Source of the DNA: Lewinella sp. IMCC34191
GTDB lineage: Bacteria; Bacteroidota; Bacteroidia; Chitinophagales; Saprospiraceae
Length of the DNA: 64,000 bases
NCBI RefSeq assembly: GCF_003390935.1
Contig: NZ_QNQZ01000005.1
Location: 124,001-188,000 of the forward strand
Reading direction: 5' to 3'
How positions within the stretch are numbered: the stretch's first letter is position 1; every line of letters begins with the position of its first letter. The notes below the pieces were generated by a model, which was not told the DNA's origin, ran no database searches, and was given only the letters and a program-made list of their open reading frames with translations. Made by a program: the position numbers and the translations under genes. Shown in pieces: positions 1-9,242 of this stretch.

Positions 1-1
1 C

Positions 2-406
2 CTTTCCGGTGGTGTGGAGGCCAACGCCCTGCAGAAACCCAAGAAGTTCTTCGGTGCCGCCCGTAATATCGACGGTGGCGGCTCCCTGACCATCCTGGCT
101 ACCGCCCTCATCGACACCGGCTCCAAAATGGACCAGGTCATCTTCGAGGAATTCAAGGGTACCGGCAACATGGAACTCCAGCTCGACCGCCAACTGGCCA
201 ACAAGCGGATGTACCCCAGCATCGACTTCACCCGCTCCAGCACCCGCCGCGACGACCTCCTCCTGGAGCGCGACGTCCTGCAGCGCATGTTCATCCTCCG
301 CAACCACCTGGCCGATATGAAACCGGAAGAAGCCTTCCAGTTCCTCATCCGCCACATGAAGAATTCCAACAGCAACGAGGAATTCCTGGCTACGATGAAC
401 TCGTAA
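2..406 (+). CDS. rho: Transcription termination factor Rho, C-terminal part
   Basis: The window opens inside this gene, so the 5' end is missing; the reading frame is open from base 2. The visible 134 residues begin [10 protein letters not shown], followed by FFGAARN and GGSLTI, which is the RecA-like ATPase core of Rho around its Q and R loops. The tail with [19 protein letters not shown] and the final helices is the usual Rho C-terminus. Rho is the hexameric RNA helicase that ends transcription at C-rich, untranslated RNA. A strong intrinsic terminator follows 28 bases after the stop. Identity is secure. Confidence 0.97.
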   Translation, partial: LSGGVEANALQKPKKFFGAARNIDGGGSLTILATALIDTGSKMDQVIFEEFKGTGNMELQLDRQLANKRMYPSIDFTRSSTRRDDLLLERDVLQRMFILRNHLADMKPEEAFQFLIRHMKNSNSNEEFLATMNS

Positions 407-433
407 CGAAGACTTTACTCACAATCTACCCGC

Positions 434-472
434 GGGGGATCCGGACGCACGTCCGGATCCCCCGTTTTTTTT
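434..472 (+). terminator. Intrinsic terminator of rho
   Basis: A perfect 13-bp stem (434-446 with 451-463), a GCAC loop, then G and eight T. It ends the rho transcript. A copy of the dispersed 15-bp motif (473-487) begins right after the T run. Confidence 0.93.
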
Positions 473-487
473 GCGGCGGCGCGCAGG
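473..487 (+). repeat. Dispersed 15-bp motif, variant copy (C at position 8)
   Basis: GCGGCGGCGCGCAGG, one base off the consensus GCGRCGGAGCGCAGG, lying between the rho terminator and the 548-714 repeat and preceded by a T run. Confidence 0.6.
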
Positions 488-547
488 TAGATACCCATCC
501 AGGACACTTGGATGCCCTTCCCAACATGAAACTTTTGCCAGAACGCC

Positions 548-714
548 CGTACCCCGCACCTTCTTCAACGAACACTCGCAGGTCCTACGGACACTCCGAG
601 GTTCCTCCGCGAGCAGTGATGGTTACTAAAAAGCTCTCATCAAACTGGAAAGCTACCCCGTACCACGTACCCCTTCAACGAACACTCGCATGTCCTGCGG
701 ACACTCCGAGGTTC
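548..714 (+). repeat. Diverged tandem duplication of about 110 bp; shortened relative of the 137-bp array at 52.9-53.3 kb
   Basis: Two units, 548-657 and 658-714 (second incomplete), both contain ACACTCGCAGGTCC-like and GACACTCCGAGGTT-like segments about 20 bases apart. The same two segments, in the same order, occur on the opposite strand in each 137-bp unit at 52934-53336, there separated by a longer spacer. I see no gene in 407-812; the small open frames here are repeat sequence. Confidence 0.7.
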
Positions 715-812
715 TTAGATACACGATAGAGTGAAAGAAGGAGTCCCAGCAAACCATAGAGCCTCGTCGGACCTTCGTACATCGTACCCCGCAAACTCGC
801 ACCCCGCACCCC

Positions 813-1454
813 ATGACCACAGTCGTCTCCCTCACCCAGAATCCCGTACAGGAAAACACCTATCTCGTCTACGACAATGACAGCAAGGAGGCCATCATTT
901 TCGATCCCGGTGCCTTCACGAACCAGGAGGAACGGGAATTAGCGGCCAAAATCAAGGAGCTGGGACTGAAGCCCGTCAAACTTATCAATACCCACTGCCA
1001 CTTCGACCACGTCTTTGGAAACGCTTTCGTGGTGAAGCAGTATGGTTTAGAGCTGGGCATCCACCCCCTCGAGCAGCAGATATTGGAGTCCGCGCCGCAG
1101 ATCGTGCAGGTTTACGGCATGCCCCCCATGACGCCCTCCCCCGCCCCGGACTACTTTATCAATGAGGGCGATACGGTCACCCTGGGGGAGGCCTCTTTCC
1201 AGGTGTTATTTTGTCCCGGCCATTCTCCGGGCAGCATCTGTTTCTACAACCAGGCGGAGAAGTATCTCATCGCCGGGGACGTGCTCTTCCGCCGCTCGAT
1301 CGGGCGCACCGACCTGCCCATGGGCGACCACGATACCCTTATCGGATCCATACTCACGAAGTTGATGCCGCTGCCGGATGAGGTGGTGGTGTATCCCGGT
1401 CACGGGCCCAGTACGACCATTGGGGAGGAGCGACGGGAGAACCCGTTTTTCTAG
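813..1454 (+). CDS. MBL-fold metallo-hydrolase (glyoxalase II-like)
   Basis: 213 aa, cytosolic with no signal peptide. The zinc-binding motif THCHFDH is near residue 60, followed by GHSPGS, AGDVLF with RTD, and PGHGPSTT near the C-terminus. This order is that of the glyoxalase II/YcbL branch of the metallo-beta-lactamase fold, whose members hydrolyse thioesters such as S-lactoylglutathione or related compounds. The substrate cannot be told from sequence. It ends 22 bases before the stop of the convergent TonB-like gene. The start is the first ATG, directly after the repeat region. Confidence 0.88.
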   Translation: MTTVVSLTQNPVQENTYLVYDNDSKEAIIFDPGAFTNQEERELAAKIKELGLKPVKLINTHCHFDHVFGNAFVVKQYGLELGIHPLEQQILESAPQIVQVYGMPPMTPSPAPDYFINEGDTVTLGEASFQVLFCPGHSPGSICFYNQAEKYLIAGDVLFRRSIGRTDLPMGDHDTLIGSILTKLMPLPDEVVVYPGHGPSTTIGEERRENPFF

Positions 1455-1476
1455 CGCGACTCCGATAAAGGTGGGC

Positions 1477-1947
1477 CTACTTGCCCTTTTCCGACAGACT
1501 GAACTGGACCGGCAGATTGAACTGCACCCTGACCAATTTGCCATCCTGAATACCTGCCTCCCAGGAGGGTCCGTAGTCATTCATGGACTCGACGATGCGT
1601 TGTACTTCCTGACCAATTCCGGCTCCCGGATCCCGTAGAACCTGTACGTTAGTTACCGTTCCGTCCACCTCGATTACGAAGGTGACCACCGCCATACCCT
1701 CCACTCCGTTACGCCTTGCTTTACGGGGGTAGCGAATGCGGGAGTATACGTATTGGAGCATTGCCTGGTCGGCGCAGGCTTTTCCTTCAGGTCCCGTCGG
1801 GCAGTTTGCCCGGAAGCGGGGCATTATTTCTCTGACAGCCTGCTCGGTGACGGTGATGGTGTCCGTAGTAGCGGATTGGTCCTGGGAAGCAAGAGAAAAT
1901 ACCATTCCCAGAAAGAAAAATAGCAGGTAATAGCGGACATAGATCAT
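1477..1947 (-). CDS. TonB C-terminal-domain protein
   Basis: 156 aa from the ATG at 1947; the frame opens further up, but the residues before MIYVRYYLL look untranslated. An N-terminal hydrophobic stretch (residues 3-20) is a signal peptide or anchor. The body carries YVYSRIRYPRKARRNGVEG, AVVTFVIEVDGTV and VLRDPGAGIGQE, the pattern of the TonB C-terminal domain that many Bacteroidota proteins carry outside true TonB. It lacks the long proline-rich linker of a full energy transducer, so it is probably a small periplasmic or envelope protein. Its partner is unknown. Confidence 0.8.
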   Translation of the reverse strand: MIYVRYYLLFFFLGMVFSLASQDQSATTDTITVTEQAVREIMPRFRANCPTGPEGKACADQAMLQYVYSRIRYPRKARRNGVEGMAVVTFVIEVDGTVTNVQVLRDPGAGIGQEVQRIVESMNDYGPSWEAGIQDGKLVRVQFNLPVQFSLSEKGK

Positions 1948-2615
1948 AGTACAGCCATAACGGTGCGCTACCAAAATTATGCTAATTCCGATAGCCATTA
2001 TCATTCCCGCTCATACTTTTTGCAGAGGCTGCCCCGGTTGGGTTCGGAAATGGGCCCGGGTGGGCGGGGGATCTTTTCTTCTTCATTTTTTGTCCGGACC
2101 AGCTCGCCTTCGGCTCGGTTTTGCAAAATACTGACTTCACGGATTCAGGGCACAGATTACACACTGAATTTTCGCACGGCTTCCAATTCCACGGATTACC
2201 GAAGGCGCAGCGCGCTTTCCCCGCACGCCTGCGCGACTCTTTGTGGTCCTCTGCCCCTGTATGGTAACCCTTTTCAGTCACGTAGCGACAACTCTGTGTT
2301 CCCTCCGTGCCGTACTCGGTGGCACCTCTGTGTTGAATCTTACCTCGCCTGTGGCTCGATTTTTTTAAACACAAATGGCCACGGATCGCTGCGCTCGGGC
2401 ACAGATGGAACACGGATTTTTTCGGACGGCTTCCAATTTCACGGATTACCGAATGCGCTGCGCGCCTTCCCCGCATCCCGCCGCGAATCCCTGTTTTCGT
2501 CTTTGCCAATGCGGTCAACCTATGCGGTAGCGCGGCGATCTTTCTACTATCCTTCCTCCGTGATTCCTCTGTGACACCCTCCGTGTGGCGAAGCCTCCGT
2601 GGTGAACCTCCCCCG
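1948..2615. repeat. Gene-free spacer made of degenerate dispersed repeats
   Basis: About 670 bases without a convincing gene. It is built from fragments such as CACAGATTACACACTG, CTCTGTGTTCCCTCCGTG, GCCTCCGTGGTGAACC, a doubled 'ggcttccaatt..cacggattaccgaa' segment (2178-2205 and 2427-2454), and the palindromic CTCGCCTTCGGCTCG near 2084. Related fragments recur at 7130-7215, 11611-11710 and 60590-60840. Open frames on both strands here read as repeat translation, not protein. Confidence 0.7.
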
Positions 2616-5600
2616 CTAAGCCAGATCATCCAGCCCAAACACCTCCTCCGTAGACTCCATCGGCACCTCGTCCGTAAGATCCCGGGCAAACTGGCACCAC
2701 TCGCACTCCGGCTTACCACAGCCGTCAAATTGCTGCTCCTGGATGGCTTCCCAGACGTCGCGCAGGATCTTGCGGAGACCGTCCGTATCCTTTTGCAGGA
2801 TGTCGATGTTTTCTTCGCCCTGCTCTCCCTTCGGATCCGTGAGGAGGTAGCTGATCCGCCCCGACCGGACTCGCCGGATGTTGCCGGGTCGATTATCGTA
2901 AAGGAGCTTGTAAAAGGTGAGTTGGCGCCAGTAGTCACCCCCATGGGGCAAACTATCGCTGGGGCGCTTCATTTTCGTGCGCCCACCCATGCTCGTTTTG
3001 TAGTCTACTACCCGCACGTAGGCGTCGCTGAGCACGTCGACCCGGTCGATGATACCCGTAAGCGGGATACCGTCCACCTCGGCGTTGCGGATGAAGTATT
3101 CCACTTCGACGTCATTCACCCAGCCGGAGCGGTGCGTATCGTAGTAATTACCCAGTTCGCGGCGTCCGCGTTCCAGTCGGCTGTCGTAGCCCTCGCGGTT
3201 CAGTAGGCCGCGGCGCTGACCGAGGGCCACTTCAAAGTTATAGATCAACTCCTCGCGGCTGGGAAAGGCGTGATCGGGGTCTCGCTTCATCCGCAGGAAG
3301 TAGTTCTGCAGGGCTTCGTGGAGGGCGGAACCGTATACGGTGCGTTCTCGCTCGCGGTCGGGTACCCGCAGTAGTTTCTCGTAGTAGAAACGAAGTGGGC
3401 AGTCGAGGTAGGCGTACAGCGCGCTGACGCTCAGTCGAAAATCAGCCAGCAGATCCGCGATCGCGCTCCGTTCCAGCAGGGGGTAGCGGGCGCGGTCTTT
3501 CGGCGTGAGTTGGAGGTGCGCCAGTTCCGTGAGGCGATCGGAATCCAGGCCGGCCTCTCTACTTTCCACTTCTCCCGCCGCGATCAGTTCGTCAATGAAG
3601 GATACGTGCTGTTGAAGTTTATCCTGGCTGCTCAGATCGGCACAGCTAAGGATGACCTCCGAACGAGCGCGGGTCAGGGCCACGAAGAAAAGCCGCCGAC
3701 GTGCCTCCTCCTCGTCTTCCGTGCCGGCGTACGTGAGGGTGTCGGGCAGTTTGAACCGACTGCGGGCGCGACTGCCACCGGTGCCCCAGGTCTTTTCCGA
3801 GCAGTCGAGCATCCAGACCTTCTCGAATTCCAGGCCCTTGGCACTGTGGGCGGTGACCAGCAGCACGGCATCCGCCTGGTCCAGGTGGGAGCGCAGGGGG
3901 AGCGGGATACGGTTACCATCCATCTGGTCGAGGGTCTCGAGCAGGTCACGAAGCTGGAGACGCGGGCGCCGGGCGATCTCGCGCAGGACGAAGTCGGTAA
4001 AGGTGGCCAGGTGCTGTAGCAGCTCCGCGCGGTTCGGATGGCGGAGTACCTCGGCCAGTAAGCCGGATCCGTTGAGGACGAACTCGATGAACTCCGGTAG
4101 CGGCAGGCTCCCGATCCAGCCAATCGCTTCCTCCAGCCACCGGGCCACCCGGTGTATAGCCGGACCGTCTTCCAGGCCCGCAGGATAGAGATCGATATCC
4201 CGCAGATACTCTCGCCAGCCCGGCACCCGCCCCTGCGTATCCATCGCGGATAGCCGGCCCAGGTTCAGCAGCGACAGGTCGTAGGATACCAAGCCGAAAC
4301 AGCGGAAGTGAAGGACGCGGAACAGCAGGAATTCCCCGGTCCCGGGCCGCCGGTGCTCGCTCTCGAGATACCGAAGCAGATCGCGCAGTTGGCGCACCGG
4401 TCGGCCGTCCAGGATATTCGGACGTCGCTTGCTGCGGTAAGGAATACCGGCCCGCTCCAACAGGTGACGCAGCAGGTCAGCCTGGCTATGCTTAGCGTAG
4501 ATCACGGCCATCTCCGACCACGGCGTTCCGCCGTCGTGCCAGCGTTGGAGTTGGGCGGTAAGGTAGCCGGTTTCCTGGCGGTGGTCGGGAAAGGAGAGAT
4601 GGGTGATACCGGGCGATCCTGTCTCTGGGCCGGGCTCTTCACCTGCGCTCCGTCGCAATTGACTGGTTAGGCGCTTGTCGATGGCCCGGTCCGGCAGGCG
4701 GTCGCTAATCCGCAGGGTATTCTGTGTGATTACCGCGTCGGCTCCGTTGAGGATGGGTTGCGTACTGCGGTAGTTGTCGGTCAGGGTTACGACGGTGAGG
4801 TCGTCGGCATAGCGATTATGGAAGTCGATCATGGCATTCAGCCGGGCTCCCTGGAATTCGTAGATCGCCTGGTCGTCGTCGCCTACGATGAATACGTTGG
4901 GCTTGTCCCAGTATTCGGTCAGGTGGCGGATGATGCGCTCCTGGCTGCCGTTGGTATCCTGGAATTCGTCGACCAGCAGGTAGCGGTAGCGCTCCTGGTA
5001 GCTCAGCAACAGGCTGGGATGATCGTGAAAGGCGCGCAGGACCCAGCCGATCATGTCGCCGTAGTCGTAGCGGCGCTGCTTGCGTAGCGCCTCCTGGTAA
5101 TGGGGAAACAGGGATACCGCGCTGGCCAGCTTGCTCATGCGGAGGCGTTCCTCGTGGATCAACCCCTCCTTTGGTGACCCGGCGGGCAATCCCCTGTATT
5201 TCCTTTTGTAAATAAAATCCGGGTGATTTTCCAGGTCGTCCACGTAGGTCCGGATACGCTGCTGGAGCTCGTCCTCCGTCCAGTTCTGGGCCTTGATCTG
5301 GGCGAAGAGGTCCTGTACGTGCCGTTCGTAGTGGTACGTTTCGTGGTAGCCGAGCCGTAGCGGGTCCGTTTGGGGCAGACTATCCAGCAGGTCGCGGATG
5401 ATGCGCACCCGCTCCAGTTCGGAAAGCGGTTCCAGGCCCGGCCGCCCGAAGTAGTGGAGGTTGTTCTGGATGACGTTGCTGCAGAAACCGTGGAAGGTAT
5501 AGATGCTGACCCGGTGGGCCTCCGGGCCAATGAAGCTGAGCAGCCGCTGCCGCATGGCCTTCACGCCGGCATCGGTGAAGGTGAGGCAGAGGATATTCTG

Positions 5601-5792
5601 CGCTCCGGCGTCCGTTTGCAGCAGGATGTTACCGATGCGGGCGGCGAGGAGGTGGGTCTTGCCGGTGCCCGGTCCGGCCAGGACCATGACGGGTCCTTCG
5701 ACGGCCTCGACCGCTTCGCGCTGGGCGGCGTTGAGGCGGTTGAGTTCCTGGCGGAAGGTGGCGTTGTAGTCGTAAAGGCGCCGGCTGGGCAA
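2616..5792 (-). CDS. UvrD/Rep-family DNA helicase with C-terminal PD-(D/E)XK nuclease domain
   Basis: 1058 aa. The N-terminal superfamily 1A helicase has LNAAQREAV, Walker A GPGTGKT (residues 40-46), Walker B LLVDEFQDT near 275, DDDQAIYEFQGA and, further on, TAHSAKGLEF and FFVALTRAR. The C-terminal domain (about 780-1040) is RecB/AddB-like: LDCPLRFYYEKLL, GSALHEAL, a GIIDRVDVL aspartate strand and VVDYKTS. It closes with CGKPECEWC; with the cysteine of LDCPLRF this could bind an Fe-S cluster as in AddB, though the spacing differs. The role is probably double-strand break processing or repair. The only plausible start is TTG at 5792, since a stop lies three codons upstream. A dispersed-motif copy falls in the linker near residue 380. 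Confidence 0.9.
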   Translation of the reverse strand: MPSRRLYDYNATFRQELNRLNAAQREAVEAVEGPVMVLAGPGTGKTHLLAARIGNILLQTDAGAQNILCLTFTDAGVKAMRQRLLSFIGPEAHRVSIYTFHGFCSNVIQNNLHYFGRPGLEPLSELERVRIIRDLLDSLPQTDPLRLGYHETYHYERHVQDLFAQIKAQNWTEDELQQRIRTYVDDLENHPDFIYKRKYRGLPAGSPKEGLIHEERLRMSKLASAVSLFPHYQEALRKQRRYDYGDMIGWVLRAFHDHPSLLLSYQERYRYLLVDEFQDTNGSQERIIRHLTEYWDKPNVFIVGDDDQAIYEFQGARLNAMIDFHNRYADDLTVVTLTDNYRSTQPILNGADAVITQNTLRISDRLPDRAIDKRLTSQLRRSAGEEPGPETGSPGITHLSFPDHRQETGYLTAQLQRWHDGGTPWSEMAVIYAKHSQADLLRHLLERAGIPYRSKRRPNILDGRPVRQLRDLLRYLESEHRRPGTGEFLLFRVLHFRCFGLVSYDLSLLNLGRLSAMDTQGRVPGWREYLRDIDLYPAGLEDGPAIHRVARWLEEAIGWIGSLPLPEFIEFVLNGSGLLAEVLRHPNRAELLQHLATFTDFVLREIARRPRLQLRDLLETLDQMDGNRIPLPLRSHLDQADAVLLVTAHSAKGLEFEKVWMLDCSEKTWGTGGSRARSRFKLPDTLTYAGTEDEEEARRRLFFVALTRARSEVILSCADLSSQDKLQQHVSFIDELIAAGEVESREAGLDSDRLTELAHLQLTPKDRARYPLLERSAIADLLADFRLSVSALYAYLDCPLRFYYEKLLRVPDRERERTVYGSALHEALQNYFLRMKRDPDHAFPSREELIYNFEVALGQRRGLLNREGYDSRLERGRRELGNYYDTHRSGWVNDVEVEYFIRNAEVDGIPLTGIIDRVDVLSDAYVRVVDYKTSMGGRTKMKRPSDSLPHGGDYWRQLTFYKLLYDNRPGNIRRVRSGRISYLLTDPKGEQGEENIDILQKDTDGLRKILRDVWEAIQEQQFDGCGKPECEWCQFARDLTDEVPMESTEEVFGLDDLA
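4642..4656 (-). repeat. Dispersed 15-bp motif, exact copy inside the helicase gene
   Basis: CCTGCGCTCCGTCGC on the plus strand. In the helicase frame it encodes part of LRRSAGE, in a variable linker. The reading frame differs from the copies at 26415 and 45122. Confidence 0.7.
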
Positions 5793-5850
5793 AGGGAATT
5801 AATTGATGGAGACAACAAGAAACGAGGCATGAAAATACCCCGGCGCATGC

Positions 5851-6783
5851 CTAGTTGACGAAGAGCTCCGAAATACTAGCATTCTCGTGCGTGTGTTGAA
5901 TGGCCGTGGCGAACAGCTCCGCCGAGGGCAGCACCTTGATCTTGTCCGACTGCTGCTTCAGGGGGATGGTATCGGCGACGATCAGCTCCGTTAGTTGGCT
6001 GTTGTTGATGTTGTCGTAGGCATTGCCGCTGAGCATCGGGTGGGTGGCGATCGCCCGGACGCTCTTCGCGCCCTTCTCCATGATGAGGTCCGCGGCCCGG
6101 CAGAGGGTACCGGCGGTGTCGATGAGGTCGTCCACCAGGATGACATCCGCCCCCGTTACGTCGCCGATCAGGGTCATGCCCGCGATCTCGTTGGCGCGCT
6201 TGCGGTACTTATCGCAGATTACCATATCGCGCTCGAAGTACTTGGCGTAGGCCCGGGCCCGCTTTACCCCGCCCATATCGGGACTGGCGAAGACGACGTT
6301 GCTCATGTCCTGGTCCTGGAAATAGGGGAAGAAGATCGCCTGGCTCTGGAGGTGGTCCACCGGAATATCGAAGAAGCCCTGGATCTGGTCGGCGTGGAAG
6401 TCGAGCGTCATCAGGCGGTCTACCCCCGCGGCCTCCAGCAGATTGGCAATGAGTTTGGCGCTGATGGGCACCCGGGGGCGGTCTTTCCGGTCCTGGCGGG
6501 CGTAGCCGAAGTAGGGGATCACCGCGCAGACGTAGCCCGCGCTCGCGCGCCGTGCCGCGTCGATGGTCAGCAGCATTTCCATCAAATTATCGCTGGGCTG
6601 GAAGGTGCTGCCGATAATGAAAACGTATTCCCCCCGTACCGACTCCTCGATGATGGGCTGCATCTCCCCGTCGCTGAAGCGGGCCACCCGAAACTTACCC
6701 AGGTCGTGGCCGTAAGCCTCCGCGATTTGCTCGCTCAGGTACTGACTGGTGGTCACCGAAAGCAGGGTCACCTTATCGGTCAT
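5851..6783 (-). CDS. prs: Ribose-phosphate pyrophosphokinase
   Basis: 310 aa. Makes PRPP from ribose 5-phosphate and ATP for purine, pyrimidine, His, Trp and NAD synthesis. Family signatures are RFSDGEMQP, PYFGYARQDRKDRPR (ATP site), DFHADQIQGFFD, and the PRPP loop VILVDDLIDTAGT. I chose the ATG at 6783 (MTDKVTLLSV), which matches where the family starts; an ATG nine codons up at 6810 is possible. The gene is upstream of and co-directional with the helicase, 58 bases apart. Confidence 0.96.
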   Translation of the reverse strand: MTDKVTLLSVTTSQYLSEQIAEAYGHDLGKFRVARFSDGEMQPIIEESVRGEYVFIIGSTFQPSDNLMEMLLTIDAARRASAGYVCAVIPYFGYARQDRKDRPRVPISAKLIANLLEAAGVDRLMTLDFHADQIQGFFDIPVDHLQSQAIFFPYFQDQDMSNVVFASPDMGGVKRARAYAKYFERDMVICDKYRKRANEIAGMTLIGDVTGADVILVDDLIDTAGTLCRAADLIMEKGAKSVRAIATHPMLSGNAYDNINNSQLTELIVADTIPLKQQSDKIKVLPSAELFATAIQHTHENASISELFVN

Positions 6784-6810
6784 GGGCGTTAGTCGGGGCT
6801 TGTGGGACAT

Positions 6811-7258
6811 GGAGATTTACGATTTACGATATCTGATGTACGATCTACGATTGGTGGGGCAGCTCGCTTCGCTCGTATCCCGTTCATCGCCTTCGCCGAC
6901 GGATCGGGCACGAGTAGATAGGACCTGTTCAGCAATAGCCGCTAAGGTACAGCAGCGGTCGTATAAGCTTTGTTTAGTCGGCATCGGGTTTGTTGGGTTC
7001 GAGCCCGCGAGGCCCTACGCTCGCCGAGCTCGCTGCAGACCTCGCTTGGTTAACGCGTTCCTTGCAGGGCCGCCCCCCCGGTGAAACGAGCGCCCCCATG
7101 CGGTAGCCCAATCATAAATCTCCTGCGAGCCGAAGGCGAGAAGCCGTGCGGTAGCCTCTGTGGAACCTCTGTGCATCCCTCCGTGAAGCGCGCAGCGCCC
7201 TCCGTGGTGAACCCACGAGCCGAAGGCGAGCAAAGCCATGCGGCAGCCAAATCGCAAA
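6811..7258. repeat. Repeat-filled spacer holding composite element copy A
   Basis: No gene seen in about 450 bases. It starts with short direct repeats of GATTTACGA type (6817-6852). The core of a dispersed element runs 7006-7071 (CGCGAGGCCCT to CAGGGCC), with sister cores at 17585-17650 and, inverted, 21729-21795. It is followed by repeated TGCGGYAGCC segments (7098, 7146, 7231) and CGAGCCGAAGGCGAG (7130 and 7207). A T-arm-like GGGTTCGAGCCC precedes the core, but no tRNA folds here. Confidence 0.7.
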
Positions 7259-9184
7259 TCACTTCAACCGCTCAATCAACCTTCCGGCCACTCGCAAAAA
7301 GTCCATCTCCGTTATTAGGCCCACCAATTCGTCATTCTTCACGACCGGCAGGCAGCCCAGCTTTCCGTTACGCATGATGTGCATGGCCTCCTTGATCGTC
7401 GTTTCCGGGCTGACGGTGGCGGGAGCTTCGATCATGAGGTCGGCAACCGTGCGGTAGTCGTTCATTTCGTTATTAAGGCGACCTTTTTGGATGTAGTAGC
7501 GCAGCAGTTTACGGGTGGTGATGAGTCCGCAGAGGTGGCCGTTTTCGTCTTCCACCGGGAGATAGCGCAGCTTGCGCCAGTCCATGAGGTCACCGACCAG
7601 CTCGAGGAGATCACTTTCGCGGACGGTAAACAGGTCGGTTTCCATAAACTCTTCTACCCGGAGCCCGACGGGGCGGTAGTGCTTCAGGTCCTCCACTTTG
7701 GGGATAGGCCATTTGTGAACGGGTTCCTCCTCCATCTGGCACTTGACCATCTGGGAGGTGAGGATGGTGACGGCTTCGTCGCGATTCACGCGCTCGGTCA
7801 GATGGGTAAACGATTTCAGCAGCCAGCGGGCTCCGTTCTGGTGTGCCTCCGCTCGCTGCTGGATCACGCCCAGGTACCGCTCGATGTCGCACTGCTCGAT
7901 GTTGCGGGCTTTGAGTCCGTTGTAGGCCAGGGGGATCAGCTCGTTGAGGATCAGGTCGCGACAACTGATCTTCTGGTTGTGGAACCAGGTAAATTGGGTA
8001 TCGATGCCGAATTTGGCGGCCTTGGAGAAATTATCCTTCACGTCGGCGAAGCTGAGGTGCTCGCGGATGTCCTTGAACTCGTGGGCCATACCGGTGACCA
8101 GGCCGAGCCAGAAAGCGGCGTTGGCGGTCTGGTCGAGGATGGTGGGCCCCGCCGGCAGGACGCGATTTTCGATGCGGAGATGCGGCATGCCGTTTTCACT
8201 GATCCCGTAGCAGGGGCGGTTCCAGCGGTATACGGTACCGTTGTGTACCTGCAGGGCGCGCAGCCGGGGAATCTTATTCTCGCCGATCAGCTCCAGGCTA
8301 TCCTCGTCGATGTCGGTGCCCAGCAGTACGCGGAAGCGGGCGATATCCTCCTTATAGATCTCCATGATGCTCTTATCGAGCCACCGGGTTCCGAAGCTCA
8401 CCCGCGGTTCGCTCTGCCGCAGGTGCTCCTTGCTGGTGCGCACGTCGAGCGACTGCTGGAAGAGGGCGATACGCGATTCGTGCCACAGCCGTTTACCGAA
8501 GACCAGCGGGGAGTTGGCGGCGATGGCCAGGACGGGCGCGGCCACCGCCTGGGCGATGTTGTAGATCGGCACGAAGGTTTCCGGTGAGACCTGCAGGTGT
8601 ACTTGGTAGCTGGTGTTACAGGCTTCCAGCAAGGGGCTATCGTGGTGGATATGCAGCTCGTCGATGCCGTGCAGGTTCAACTCGAAACCGCGCTCGTTTT
8701 TTTGCTGGGCTTTGATGGCTTCGATTAGCGCGAGGTAGCGGGGCTTCGGGGTCAGGTTTTCCAGCGCCAGGTCAAACTTACGTAGGGTGGGCAGGATACC
8801 GGTCAGGACGATCAGCGCGTTGCTGCCCTTTGCGGCCTCCTGTATAATCTTCAGCTGGTGGATGTTCTCGGCCTCCATGTCCCGCAGCGCGGAGCCGGTG
8901 AAAACCCGTGGCGTAAAGTTGGACTCGATGTTGAACTGGGCAATTTCCGTAGTGGCCCAGGGGTAGTCCGTCAGTCGCTTAAGAACGTTGATGTTTTTTG
9001 GCGTGGGTTTGAGGGTCTTCTTATCGACCAGGCACATCTCCTGCTCCGCCCCGATGCGGATTGGCTCCTTCTCGAACCAGTCGTGCTTGAGCATGTACTC
9101 CAGCGCCTGCACGTCCCGCAGGAGATGGTGAGTGAAGTTCGAGCGGCTGTCTGCGGTCGGTACGTTTACTTTCTCTTCTCCCAT
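7259..9184 (-). CDS. GCS2-type glutamate-cysteine ligase fused to a CBS-domain pair
   Basis: 641 aa from ATG 9184 (MGEEKVNV); an ATG at 9226 would add 14 residues. Residues about 20-480 match the carboxylate-amine ligase/GCS2 fold: IRIGAEQEMCLVD, FNIESNFTPR, LHIHHDSPLLEACNTSYQ, RIENRVLPAGPT. GCS2 enzymes join glutamate and cysteine to gamma-glutamylcysteine. The last 130 residues form two CBS motifs (EEFMETDLFTVRESD and VADLMIEAPATVSPE), which usually bind adenine nucleotides and regulate. The fusion suggests nucleotide control of thiol synthesis, but that is inference; the substrate is not proven by sequence. Confidence 0.8.
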   Translation of the reverse strand: MGEEKVNVPTADSRSNFTHHLLRDVQALEYMLKHDWFEKEPIRIGAEQEMCLVDKKTLKPTPKNINVLKRLTDYPWATTEIAQFNIESNFTPRVFTGSALRDMEAENIHQLKIIQEAAKGSNALIVLTGILPTLRKFDLALENLTPKPRYLALIEAIKAQQKNERGFELNLHGIDELHIHHDSPLLEACNTSYQVHLQVSPETFVPIYNIAQAVAAPVLAIAANSPLVFGKRLWHESRIALFQQSLDVRTSKEHLRQSEPRVSFGTRWLDKSIMEIYKEDIARFRVLLGTDIDEDSLELIGENKIPRLRALQVHNGTVYRWNRPCYGISENGMPHLRIENRVLPAGPTILDQTANAAFWLGLVTGMAHEFKDIREHLSFADVKDNFSKAAKFGIDTQFTWFHNQKISCRDLILNELIPLAYNGLKARNIEQCDIERYLGVIQQRAEAHQNGARWLLKSFTHLTERVNRDEAVTILTSQMVKCQMEEEPVHKWPIPKVEDLKHYRPVGLRVEEFMETDLFTVRESDLLELVGDLMDWRKLRYLPVEDENGHLCGLITTRKLLRYYIQKGRLNNEMNDYRTVADLMIEAPATVSPETTIKEAMHIMRNGKLGCLPVVKNDELVGLITEMDFLRVAGRLIERLK

Positions 9185-9227
9185 GGTAGCGTGCGGTTCT
9201 TCGGTAAGGTAGTGTTTGCAGAACATT

Positions 9228-9242
9228 GCGGCGGGGCGCAGG
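9228..9242 (+). repeat. Dispersed 15-bp motif, variant copy (G at position 8)
   Basis: GCGGCGGGGCGCAGG, one mismatch to the consensus, just upstream of the start region of the GCS2-CBS gene. Confidence 0.5.

Noticed and set aside
1982..2944. A 320-codon minus-strand frame
   Set aside because: Most of it is repeat DNA (1950-2615) and the rest is another frame of the helicase gene; Arg/Ser-rich translation without motifs.
6991..7071. A tRNA gene suggested by GGGTTCGAGCCC
   Set aside because: Only a T-arm-like piece is present; no acceptor, D or anticodon arm can be folded around it. The same holds for GGGTTCAAGTCC near 17652.
7379..8587. A 402-codon plus-strand frame across the GCS2-CBS gene
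   Set aside because: Antisense shadow; the minus-strand protein has clear conserved motifs.
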